Below are positions 34,784-42,795 of a DNA stretch of 64,000 bases, piece by piece. Each line of letters starts with the position of its first letter. Position 1 is the first letter of the stretch. The DNA comes from Arcanobacterium urinimassiliense (GTDB taxonomy: Bacteria; Actinomycetota; Actinomycetes; Actinomycetales; Actinomycetaceae), in NCBI RefSeq assembly GCF_900119495.1, contig NZ_LT632435.1, positions 6,446 through 70,445 on the forward strand, read 5' to 3'. The notes under the pieces are model-generated. The model did not search any database. It worked only from the letters and a program-made list of their open reading frames with translations, and had not been told where the DNA came from. Both the position numbers and the translations under genes were made by a program.

Positions 34784-36175
34784 TTAGCAGGCGTTGATTT
34801 GGTCGAGGCGGACGCTATGGTCGGCGACCTCGGTAACGAGTTCAGCGTCGTGGGTGATGACGATGACGACGGCACCGGTGTCAGCGAGTTTACGCATTAC
34901 TCGGGAAATCGCGACCAGGTGCTTGTAGCCAACACCGGACGTGGGCTCGTCGAAGATGTAAACTTTCTTGTTCGCAGCCAGTGCTGTAGCAATAACCAGG
35001 CGTTGGCGTTGCCCGCCAGAGAGTGCTTGCGGATGGTCAGCCTCGTGGTCGGCAAGGTCGAGTTCTGCAAGGATCGCGTGGGCATCGATGTGTTGCTTTT
35101 CGGCTTTGGTCGTGCCGAGCGTGACTTCGTCGATGACGGTATCTGAGAACAACTGTCGGGTAGGGTCTTGCATCACAAGGTAGGCGTCACGGCTGGTGAA
35201 TTTTTGTCCGCCGAGTGTGATGGATGCATGTTTGGCTTTTTCTAGTCCGCAAACAATGCGTGCCAGTGTTGATTTGCCTGACCCGCACGGGCCGAGGAGT
35301 GCCGTGATTTTCCCTGCCGGGAAGAGCAGATGGCTGATGTTGAGAACCGTGTTTCCGTGGCGGTAGGCGAAGGTGAGATTGCTGATCTCAAGCCCATCTT
35401 CTGCCGGTTCCGGAAGTTGTGGCATGGGCACGGGCACTAGGGATCGCAGTCCAAGCTGTTTGCGCTCCTCATCCGAGGTAGCGTAGAACTCTTCGCCGGT
35501 TGCGGTGAGGGCAATCTTGCCTTTGTCGAAGCAGTAGACACGGTCAGCGATCCCGGAAAGGAAACTTAGCCGGTGTTCAGCAATGATGATGGTGTGTCCA
35601 TCGGCTTTGAGCCTGGCGATGAGTGTGGCGAGTTGGTCGATAACGTCAGCGGACAAGTTCGCGGTTGGCTCGTCAAAGACGATCAGCGACGTGTTGTTGC
35701 ACATGGCGACGGCGCAGGCCACGCGTTGCATCTGCCCACCCGACAGTTGTGTGACGCGGGATTCCAACAGGTTGGCGATACCTAACTCGGCGGCTACTTC
35801 ATCAATGCGTCGACGAATCTCATGCGGGTCGCGGCCGAGATTTTCTGGACCGAAGGCGAGTTCTTGGCGCACGTGGGTGGTGTAGAACTGGGTGCGCGGG
35901 TTTTGAAACACTGTCGAACAGTGGTGGGCAAGGCGTGGCAGGTCTGTTTGTGCCACGTCAATGTCGTCGACTGTGACGCTTCCGGTAAGGTCGCCGTCGT
36001 GGAAGTGCGGGATGAGCCCGTTAAATAGCCGTAGTGCGGTGGTTTTTCCTGACCCTGACGCGCCACACAGCAAGGTGACGGTTCCGGGTGTGATGGTGAT
36101 GGTTGCGTCGTTGATTGAGGGGTGGTCTGCTCCTCGATAGGTGAAGGTGACCCCAGTTGCTTGGGCTATTGTCAT
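34784..36175 (-). CDS. ECF transporter A component, fused double ATPase
   Basis: About 463 residues from ATG 36175, whose ATG overlaps the T-component stop (ATGA). Two NBDs: first Walker A CGASGSGKTT, signature LSGGQMQRVACAVAM, Walker B LIVFDEPTANL; second GPCGSGKSTLARI, LSGGQRQRLVIATAL, VYIFDEPTSGV. Also VVITHDAEL and IIAEHRLSF switch regions. Energises uptake with the T and S components encoded directly upstream. In the equibactin locus of Streptococcus equi a comparable ATPase-CbiQ module lies beside YbtPQ-like genes (established knowledge). Confidence 0.9.
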   Translation of the reverse strand: MTIAQATGVTFTYRGADHPSINDATITITPGTVTLLCGASGSGKTTALRLFNGLIPHFHDGDLTGSVTVDDIDVAQTDLPRLAHHCSTVFQNPRTQFYTTHVRQELAFGPENLGRDPHEIRRRIDEVAAELGIANLLESRVTQLSGGQMQRVACAVAMCNNTSLIVFDEPTANLSADVIDQLATLIARLKADGHTIIIAEHRLSFLSGIADRVYCFDKGKIALTATGEEFYATSDEERKQLGLRSLVPVPMPQLPEPAEDGLEISNLTFAYRHGNTVLNISHLLFPAGKITALLGPCGSGKSTLARIVCGLEKAKHASITLGGQKFTSRDAYLVMQDPTRQLFSDTVIDEVTLGTTKAEKQHIDAHAILAELDLADHEADHPQALSGGQRQRLVIATALAANKKVYIFDEPTSGVGYKHLVAISRVMRKLADTGAVVIVITHDAELVTEVADHSVRLDQINAC

Positions 36176-36858
36176 AGGACGATTCTCCATATCGCGAAGC
36201 CGATAACGATGAGCAGAATGACTGCGTCGATCACACGGAATTTCACGACTGTGACTGAGGTGGGCTTTGCGGTTCCGCCCAGTCCGCGCACGAGGGCAGC
36301 CGATGCCAGTTCGTCCCCGCTGCGTACCACGGTCGATAGCAGCGGGATTGTGAAGTATTGCGCCGCACGCAGGGAAAGCGCGGACATGCCGCGTAGTTTC
36401 ATGGCATCTGAGATCGCTTTAACCTCGTGGCCGATCACGGGCAGCACACGTAAGGCAACCGAGATTGGGATCGTGAAACAGGTCGGGATCCGTGAGCTGG
36501 CGAGTGCTTTTTGCAAGGTGGCGGGTCGGATTACGCCGATCGCGTAGGCTCCCATTCCTGCGCTGACGCTGAATCGCCACATCCACTGCAGAAACAGCAT
36601 GAGGAACGCGCTGGCTGTTGATTTCCAGACCAGTGGTATCACGAAGACGAGCCCGCTGAGGACCGCAAACGTGGCCAGGTAGACGGCCACCCAGCTCGGG
36701 CGCACGAGCGTGTTGGGGTTGATTGCAGCGCTCGTCAGCATCACGGCGGCGAATCCGCCCAGAGTACACACGAACCACGGCGAGTAGGCACTGTAGATCG
36801 TGGTGGAGACGATGACGAGCGCTGCGATAATGGTGCGCGGGTCGGGAAGTTTAGACAA
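36172..36858 (-). CDS. ECF transporter T component (CbiQ/EcfT-like)
   Basis: About 228 residues from TTG 36858 (LSKLPDPRTIIAAL), which overlaps the S-component stop; a longer TTG start at 36912 lies inside the S gene. Five or six membrane segments, with the coupling-helix motifs of EcfT: ASSRIPTCFTIPISVALRVLPV...AISDAMKLRGM and SGDELASAALVRGLGG. The two Ala-Arg-Gly segments (MKLRG and LVRGLG) fit EcfT coupling helices. Scaffold between ATPases and the MptD-like S component. Confidence 0.82.
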   Translation of the reverse strand: MSKLPDPRTIIAALVIVSTTIYSAYSPWFVCTLGGFAAVMLTSAAINPNTLVRPSWVAVYLATFAVLSGLVFVIPLVWKSTASAFLMLFLQWMWRFSVSAGMGAYAIGVIRPATLQKALASSRIPTCFTIPISVALRVLPVIGHEVKAISDAMKLRGMSALSLRAAQYFTIPLLSTVVRSGDELASAALVRGLGGTAKPTSVTVVKFRVIDAVILLIVIGFAIWRIVL

Positions 36859-37447
36859 GACCGGCCCGTTCAAAGTGTTTGCGCGCGACCCTGGTTCCCA
36901 ACAGACCAGCAAGCCAGCCCACGATGAGCATCACGCCGAAGAAGCCCAGCAGAATCGGAATCGTGACGACCTGTGCCATCTTGGCGGCATACTCGGCACC
37001 CATTTGTTCGGCGATTTGCGACATATATGCGTCTTGGTTCATAAATAGCGGCATCCACGGTGACACGTAGATCGGCAGAATAAACAGTGCGTATGCCAGC
37101 GGAACGCGAACCTTAACGTTCTTCGGTCCCTTGGTGATGACTAGGTCGGCGAGCAGGCCGAATACAGCGGCCACCGCGATGCCTCCCACCCAGTGGCCGG
37201 TCACGAAAAAGAGGATTTCGATGATAATCAGCATGATTGTCAACGCCCCCATCTTCGGAGTGCGTGCTGTGAACAGCGCAAAGACGATGCCGTTAACGAG
37301 GATAGAAAGCAAGAAACCGGCATACATGGCGGCGGGGATGAACCCGAGCATTCCGAATGCAAACACGATGACGAACATCAAGGCGGTGAAGACGCCAATG
37401 TTGATGAAGTCGCGCGCGTTGAGGCGCGAAGATGTGGGTGTGGACAT
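36851..37447 (-). CDS. MptD-type ECF transporter S component
   Basis: About 198 residues from ATG 37447 (MSTPTSSRLNARDFINIGVF), following GAAAGGA. Five to six membrane helices: 17-37, 42-62, 67-92, 95-117, 120-145 and 160-185. The MARDFINIGVFTAL opening and GHWVGGIAVAAVFGLLADLV segment fit the MptD/TIGR02185 S-component family, which often accompanies metallophore ABC systems. It probably gives substrate specificity for a small solute or metal complex; the substrate is not predictable from sequence. Confidence 0.78.
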   Translation of the reverse strand: MSTPTSSRLNARDFINIGVFTALMFVIVFAFGMLGFIPAAMYAGFLLSILVNGIVFALFTARTPKMGALTIMLIIIEILFFVTGHWVGGIAVAAVFGLLADLVITKGPKNVKVRVPLAYALFILPIYVSPWMPLFMNQDAYMSQIAEQMGAEYAAKMAQVVTIPILLGFFGVMLIVGWLAGLLGTRVARKHFERAGLV

Positions 37448-37482
37448 AGTTTTTCCTTTCATGTGCTTATACGTACTGTGTT

Positions 37483-39231
37483 TTAGACGAGTTGCCATCC
37501 GGCTGCGTTGATGCGTTCTTGCCAGAAATCACGGTATTGACCTGGCTGGTTGACCAACTCGTCGTGGAACCCGAGCTGAGCGATACGCCCACCGTGGGAG
37601 AGCACAATGATTTGGTCAGCTTGGCGAATGGTTTCAAGTTTGTGGGCGATGACAATCAGCGTGGAGTGTTTGCGTAGCTCATTCATCGCCGCAACAATAT
37701 TGGCTTCATTTTCCGCGTCCAACGCGCTGGTGGCCTCATCGAACAGCACGATCGGGGCCTTCTTCACCAAAGCGCGAGCGATGGACACTCGTTGGCGTTC
37801 CCCACCTGACAGTGCACGCCCGCCAGCACCCGCCAATGAATTCCAGCCGTCTGGGAGCCGGTTGACGATTTCCGTCACGCCCGACAGGTCAGCCGCCCAT
37901 CGAATCTCTTCATCGGTGGCTTCGGGGTTGCCAAGGCGAATGTTGGCTTCGAGAGTGTCGTTGAATAAGTAGACGTCTTGGAAGACGAGAGACACCTGGC
38001 GCATCAGGTCTTCGATGGTTTGCTCGCGCACGTCCACTTCGCCAACGCGCACGCTGCCGGACTGCACATCCCAGAAACGTGCAACCAACCGGGCGATCGT
38101 CGTCTTCCCGCACCCAGATGGACCAACCAGGGCACACATGCCGCCTTGCGGGACATGGAAGGAAATATCACGGAGAACCGGGATGTCCGGATCGTAGCTG
38201 AAGGTGACGTCCTCGAAACGAACATCACCAGGGGCGTTTATCGGTGTGGAGGCATCGGGTTCGGACAGTTCGGGGGCATCCATGACCTTGTCGACGTGGT
38301 TCATCTGCTGGCGGCGTTCTTCCAGCCCGGTCATGCAGCCACCGATGTCTTGGAGCATGGTGGTGAACCGCAGGCACATGCCGATTGTGACCACGGCGTT
38401 CAGCGCATTCATCTGCCCGCCGAGGGCGAGTTGGGCGGTCAGCCAGATCATCACCACAATGAGCGCTTGGACGAACATTCCATTAATCAGGTTCGCTAAT
38501 GTTTCGATCCACAATGCTTTGCGGCTTTTGCGGTCAGCCTGTTTGAATGCCCAATCAAGGGCCGGGTAGTCGTCGGCGACATGGCAGGAGCGCAGCGCGC
38601 CTTGGCAGGTGGCGAATTCGACCATGCGAGCCGCCAACTCTGACTCGGCTGGTTCGGAAACCTGCTTACCTTTATCAAGAAGCACGCGGGAGATATGGAG
38701 GAAGGCGAGCATGATCGGGAAGGCGATTGTCAAGGTCAGTCCCAGTCGCCAATCCCAGAACCAGGTTCCCACAGTGATCACCAGCACGGCTGAGAGTTTT
38801 TGGACGAGGGAGAAAATGAAATGTGCCGCCGACTCGCCCAAGTTCATCATTTCCTGGGTGACCATGCGCGACAGCCGTCCAGAGCTACCCGAATCGAACA
38901 CTCCCAACGGTAGGCGGGCTACTTTGTTACCTACTGCCTGGTGTACGTCGTGAATGAATCCGAGCGCGCCGATATAGCCGGTGCGCATGCCATAAAACTC
39001 CGTGCCCACGCCCAGCATCGCGATCACCGCCAAGGCGATGAGCCAGCCCGAAAACGATAACCCCCACACCGGCATTCCGGTCGCTAGGGCACTTGCTGCG
39101 GGAAGCAGAGTCAGCAGGGCAAAGCCGTGACACAGTCCTGAGACCGCACCCCACGCTTGACCGACCGAGAGGTCTCGCCACGAGGCGGGTTCCATCAAAC
39201 GCTTAAAGCGTGGCAGCAATAGTTGATTCAT
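37483..39231 (-). CDS. ABC exporter-fold transporter, YbtQ/IrtB-like half
   Basis: About 582 residues from ATG 39231, overlapping the upstream TGA (ATGA). N-terminal six-helix membrane domain (about 35-325), NBD with Walker A GPSGCGKTT, signature ALSGGERQRVSIARAL, Walker B IVLFDEATSAL, H-loop VIAHKL. It pairs with the co-transcribed half-transporter to make a heterodimer; this fold is used by YbtPQ and IrtAB for import and release of ferric siderophores (established), so import is preferred over export in this metal context (inference). Confidence 0.87.
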   Translation of the reverse strand: MNQLLLPRFKRLMEPASWRDLSVGQAWGAVSGLCHGFALLTLLPAASALATGMPVWGLSFSGWLIALAVIAMLGVGTEFYGMRTGYIGALGFIHDVHQAVGNKVARLPLGVFDSGSSGRLSRMVTQEMMNLGESAAHFIFSLVQKLSAVLVITVGTWFWDWRLGLTLTIAFPIMLAFLHISRVLLDKGKQVSEPAESELAARMVEFATCQGALRSCHVADDYPALDWAFKQADRKSRKALWIETLANLINGMFVQALIVVMIWLTAQLALGGQMNALNAVVTIGMCLRFTTMLQDIGGCMTGLEERRQQMNHVDKVMDAPELSEPDASTPINAPGDVRFEDVTFSYDPDIPVLRDISFHVPQGGMCALVGPSGCGKTTIARLVARFWDVQSGSVRVGEVDVREQTIEDLMRQVSLVFQDVYLFNDTLEANIRLGNPEATDEEIRWAADLSGVTEIVNRLPDGWNSLAGAGGRALSGGERQRVSIARALVKKAPIVLFDEATSALDAENEANIVAAMNELRKHSTLIVIAHKLETIRQADQIIVLSHGGRIAQLGFHDELVNQPGQYRDFWQERINAAGWQLV

Positions 39232-41015
39232 CGTGTCATCTCCTCGCATGCACCTTGGGCAAGAAGTGCCTGATAGTGCGCATTACCCAACAGCTCGTCG
39301 TGTTTACCGACCACAGCAATGCGCCCGCGTTCCATGACGACGATTTGGTCTGCCCCTCTGATCGAGGCCAGTCGGTGGGCGATCACAATCACGGTTCTGC
39401 CTTTGGCAAGAGTCGAGAGAGCTTGTTGGATTTTCGATTCCGATTCCGGGTCCGCCATCGCCGTCGCCTCGTCCAGCACCAACACTGGGGCATCAACCAT
39501 AAGCGCCCGGGCGATTGCGATACGGGCTGCCTGCCCGCCCGAAACGTGGGTATCCTCCCCCAACACGGTGTCGTAACCATCTGGCAGGCTCATGATGAAC
39601 TCGTCGATCTGCGCTGCCCGCGCCGCCTGCCGCACCTGATCCAAGGTTGCGTCTGGCGCGCCCAGGGAAATGTTGTTGTGGATGGTGTCACGAATAAGCT
39701 GTGCATCTTGCAGAACGAATGCAACCGTCGAATACAACACATCCTGGGAAATGTTCTTTAGATCAACCCCGCCGATAGTGATCATGCCAGCGTCCGGGTC
39801 ATCGAAGCGGGCCATTAGACTTGCCAACGTCGATTTGCCCGCACCCGACGGGCCAACCAGCGCGGTCACTGTGCCTGCCGGAATGCTCAGGCTTACCTCG
39901 TCTAATGCCTGGGTGTCGTCATAGGCATACGACACACCCCGAATCTCGATATCATGACCGTGTGGTGTCTGTGGTGCATCGGGTTGGCTCAATGCCGGTA
40001 GCTCCATAACCGCAACGAGGCGCACCGCAGCCGATCCCGCAAGCTGGTAAGACCAGGCGATTGTCGCGACCGTCATCAACGCTCCCGGCAGCACCAAGGC
40101 AATCAACGTCGTCGCTATCACCTCGTAGATGCTCACCCAACCGGCGTTCATCATCAACGCGCCACCGCCAAGGTTCACGATCAACAACACCGGAATCGAC
40201 ACCCACGAAAATGAGGCGACCGACATCGACACCAGCGGCATACACCACGCCCGGTAGAACTTAGAAAACTCGTTAGCTGCATCTAAATAGGCTTTATGTG
40301 CTTGGCCAACCTTGCCGAACGCTTTCACCACTGAGATACCGGCAACGAACTCGGCCATCGTTGCCGAAACCTGAGCGAGCTTGGTGTCCATTTGCGCGGT
40401 CTTCTCATTCATCCCACGCATCGACGTACCATACATGCCCACATAAAGCGGGATCGTCGCAATCGACAGCAACGCGAGTCGCCAATCCACCACAAACGCA
40501 TACATCAACAAGGCGAGCGGGGATACGATCGCGTTCAGTTTCTCTATCGGCCCGTGCGCGATTACTGTGTGCACCGTGGCCGTATCATCCTGAATGGTCT
40601 TGCGAATCTTCCCCTCACCCTCGCGGGTAAACCACGACAGCGGAGCAGTCGACATTCGGGCGGCAATTTGCCGACGCATCTGATTACGCAACGACAGGTC
40701 AATAAAATGCGTCACGCCCAATGCAACAAAATATAGGGTCAACCGGGTCATGTATGCGCTGACGAGGAGCATGACGATCCAGTTCACCCGCGCCGGGTCC
40801 ACCTGGTCTTGCATAAGTTCTCTGCCAAGCTCCACCAGAGCCACATACGGGGCAATAGCCAACACACCAGAGAGAAAAGCCAAAACCTGCGCGACGAACA
40901 GCTTGCCTTTCACCGGCTGCGATAGCTGACGAATCGCGTTCTGGCCAGCGACAGATTTTTCCTTCGCGGACCCATACTCACCTTCAACAACCTGATCCGT
41001 TACACTATCGTTCAC
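39228..41015 (-). CDS. ABC exporter-fold transporter, YbtP/IrtA-like half
   Basis: About 595 residues. GTG 41015 is chosen (VNDSVTDQ) because AAGAAGGA lies 9-10 nt before it; extending to TTG 41054 would translate through the ribosome-binding site and the iron box. Six-helix membrane domain (about 40-335), Walker A GPSGAGKST, signature VSGGQAARIAIARAL (Val for Leu, Ala-Ala for the usual Arg-Gln), Walker B LVLDEATAMAD, H-loop IAHRL. First gene of the five-gene island operon under an iron box. No siderophore-interacting FAD domain is fused, unlike mycobacterial IrtA. Confidence 0.87.
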   Translation of the reverse strand: MNDSVTDQVVEGEYGSAKEKSVAGQNAIRQLSQPVKGKLFVAQVLAFLSGVLAIAPYVALVELGRELMQDQVDPARVNWIVMLLVSAYMTRLTLYFVALGVTHFIDLSLRNQMRRQIAARMSTAPLSWFTREGEGKIRKTIQDDTATVHTVIAHGPIEKLNAIVSPLALLMYAFVVDWRLALLSIATIPLYVGMYGTSMRGMNEKTAQMDTKLAQVSATMAEFVAGISVVKAFGKVGQAHKAYLDAANEFSKFYRAWCMPLVSMSVASFSWVSIPVLLIVNLGGGALMMNAGWVSIYEVIATTLIALVLPGALMTVATIAWSYQLAGSAAVRLVAVMELPALSQPDAPQTPHGHDIEIRGVSYAYDDTQALDEVSLSIPAGTVTALVGPSGAGKSTLASLMARFDDPDAGMITIGGVDLKNISQDVLYSTVAFVLQDAQLIRDTIHNNISLGAPDATLDQVRQAARAAQIDEFIMSLPDGYDTVLGEDTHVSGGQAARIAIARALMVDAPVLVLDEATAMADPESESKIQQALSTLAKGRTVIVIAHRLASIRGADQIVVMERGRIAVVGKHDELLGNAHYQALLAQGACEEMTR

Positions 41016-41031
41016 GTAAACACCATCCTTC

Positions 41032-41050
41032 TTAGGCAAGGCTAACCTTA
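41032..41050 (-). promoter_or_regulatory. Predicted DtxR/IdeR iron box, island importer operon
   Basis: TTAGGCAAGGCTAACCTTA matches the 19-mer DtxR/IdeR consensus at 16 positions. It abuts the ribosome-binding site of the GTG 41015 start, so it also argues against the longer start. Confidence 0.75.
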
Positions 41051-41100
41051 TCAAATTTCTGGGAGGTGTGCCTAGCCGTGCACGTAAACCGATACGAGCA

Positions 41101-41322
41101 TCACCCTTGCAGGACTATGCTCACCTGTTCACCGGTGTGGAATACGAACCGGATCGTATCCTCGCCTACGATGACGTGATAGATTAGGGCGTTCCAATCT
41201 ACATCTGTAAGAACGAAGGTTCTTGGGCTAGAAGTTTGCTGCGCCTGCGAAATGAATCCATACCAATCAAGCACTTCAGGACTGTCCAACACGAACTTGA
41301 AGCAAGTCCGTCTACTGCTCAA
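41101..41322 (-). pseudogene. Serine recombinase C-terminal tail (remnant)
   Basis: The reverse frame ends TFVLTDVDWNALIYHV, then IRFVFHTGEQVSIVLQG. This resembles the usual end of large serine recombinases, where a WxxLVxxV strand and an FxFxxGxE strand close the protein. No catalytic N-terminal domain is nearby. Similar DNA lies at 55314-55440. The rest of 41323-41560 shows no gene that I can support. Confidence 0.55.
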
Positions 41323-41561
41323 GAGTACGAAACACTCACAGAGTTAATCCTCGAAACGCTCAATCAAGCCGGTATTGAAACGCTCCGTGTCCTCCAACCA
41401 CTAGCTGAAAGCGACGACGCCCCCTAACCAGATACCCGCTAACACAAGCCCACCCGCAGACCCCCTCAACCAGAATCGCGCTCTAATCCAACGGGAAGAT
41501 CGGCGTCAAGCACCAGATCGCCGAACCTCCAGCACCCCAGCGAACCGCTCCGAAAACAACA

Positions 41562-41582
41562 AAACCCCTGTTCAACAGGGGT
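41562..41582 (-). terminator. Rho-independent terminator
   Basis: AACCCCTG-TTCAA-CAGGGGTT stem-loop followed on the reverse strand by TTTTGTTGTTTT. Ends the reverse-strand membrane gene stopping at 41653. Confidence 0.75.
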
Positions 41583-41652
41583 TCAAGGGCTCAAGTGGCT
41601 TTTATCATTTTCGACGTCTAAGTATCTACCTTTTTGTTATAACGTCCACATC

Positions 41653-42128
41653 TCAGTCTTCCGTTATCACCCGTTTAGCGGCCTCTGCGGTATTTCGCCA
41701 CGCTTCACGTACTTCTTCATCGTTCATTCCCGGTTCCCAAGACCTCAGTAAGGTAACAGAAACCAGCTCCACGGCTATTGAGAACGCTACCATGATTCCT
41801 GCTGACAACAGGGAGCTAAGTAGCACGTACGACGAGGCGAAATAAGTAATTGCTAAAAGAAAAAGCTTCACAAAGATGGGGCGCCAACCACCTGGAGAAT
41901 TATGTTTCTTTTTTCTTGCGTAATACTTATCAAATATGGTCGATAGCGTTTCCCAAACAACCACACTTACTCCCACAATAATTATCAATAGATACACAGT
42001 CGCCTTGTGGGGTATCAGCCAAAACACAATGCCAGAGACTGTGAAACACATACACCAATAATAAAACCGGTGGTCATATGCCCCCACCAGGCGTAAAAAA
42101 ACGATATGGGCTTCCAAGTCGTACTCAT
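41653..42128 (-). pseudogene. Membrane protein, frameshifted at a homopolymer
   Basis: A good start (ATG 42128 after GGAG) opens MSTTWKPISFF but stops at TGA about 38 codons later. The longer frame, from a TTG inside (42117), encodes the rest: ICWFTVSG-like membrane helices (about 42060-41985, 41880-41790) and an acidic tail NDEEVREAWRNTAEAAKRVITED. A run of seven T (A at 42095-42101 on the + strand) sits between the frames; one extra T would join them into MSTTWKPISFFLRLVGAYDH. Either a true frameshift, a phase-variable run or a sequencing error. No known family. Confidence 0.5.
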
Positions 42129-42129
42129 A

Positions 42130-42231
42130 TCACTTCTCCGCTCTCACCCGAAGTAAGCGGAAATCACCCCATCGAATCCGAGGATCATCCTTAAACTCTT
42201 GGCTATAACGTTTCGAACTCATAATTGACAT
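42130..42231 (-). pseudogene. IS3-like OrfA start fused to unrelated codons (remnant)
   Basis: Encodes MSIMSSKRYSQEFKDDP then a non-IS tail, stopping just before the membrane gene. The SSKRYSQEFKDD motif matches the IS3-family OrfA start at 3693 and 12420, though the DNA is diverged, so it is another insertion scar within the island. Confidence 0.5.
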
Positions 42232-42314
42232 CCTTCCCCGCTCCCGAAAAAGAAGCAAGACTATCAGTCAACCAAACCTACAGCAGACCCAAACGTTATG
42301 AGGCAACTATGTGT

Positions 42315-42662
42315 CTACACAGACGATTGCCTTCTTCTGTTTTGCCAGAATCCATTCCACCAAAATAGCAGTACTCCACCTATATACGCCCCAATGCTAA
42401 TTCTGACACAAATAGCAATCTTGAGCCAGACTTGATCAAATCGATTTACAAAATCCCAAGAAGACCAAATCGCTAGAGGAATGATGAATGGCATTGCAAA
42501 CAACGAATAGTGGAAATACTTTCTGTTAAATTCCCCGGTCGAATAACTTTTGAACTGTTCCGCATCGTTTATTTTCAGTTCCAAATCCCCGGTACCAAAA
42601 CCAGTTATTACCGGATCGGAAACTAAAAGACCAGGATTACTAATCGTGCCCGAACCGCTCAA
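42315..42662 (-). CDS. Small two-helix membrane protein
   Basis: 115 residues with a TTG start of uncertain validity and no strong ribosome-binding site, so it may be 5'-truncated. Two membrane helices (about 51-70, 82-104), basic C-terminus (QNRRRQSSV). N-terminus TISNPGLLVSDPVITGFGTG. No family recognised; located between the IS3-like scar and the adhesin gene. Confidence 0.4.
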   Translation of the reverse strand: MSGSGTISNPGLLVSDPVITGFGTGDLELKINDAEQFKSYSTGEFNRKYFHYSLFAMPFIIPLAIWSSWDFVNRFDQVWLKIAICVRISIGAYIGGVLLFWWNGFWQNRRRQSSV

Positions 42663-42696
42663 AGTTAGCTGTTTAAGCCCGGTGCCCAGGTAGGTA

Positions 42697-42734
42697 AGCG
42701 GCTTTGCGGAATGCTTCCAGCCCGCAAAGCCGCT
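42697..42734. terminator. Perfect 13-bp hairpin downstream of adhesin
   Basis: AGCGGCTTTGCGG / CCGCAAAGCCGCT with a 12-nt loop, 62 nt past the adhesin stop. No strong U-tract on the reverse strand, but position suits termination or 3'-end protection. Confidence 0.5.
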
Positions 42735-42795
42735 AGTTTCAAAGTTATTTCACTTACTTAGTTTTACCCTCAGGGGTGATTACGGGTTATGCCCG

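Noticed and set aside
39228-41054. Longer start of the first island ABC gene
   Set aside because: Starting at TTG 41054 would place the ribosome-binding site and iron box inside the coding region; GTG 41015 has a proper AAGGA site.
41236-41427. 63-codon forward frame near the recombinase tail
   Set aside because: Half of it is antisense of the recombinase remnant and the remainder has no family signal or ribosome-binding site.
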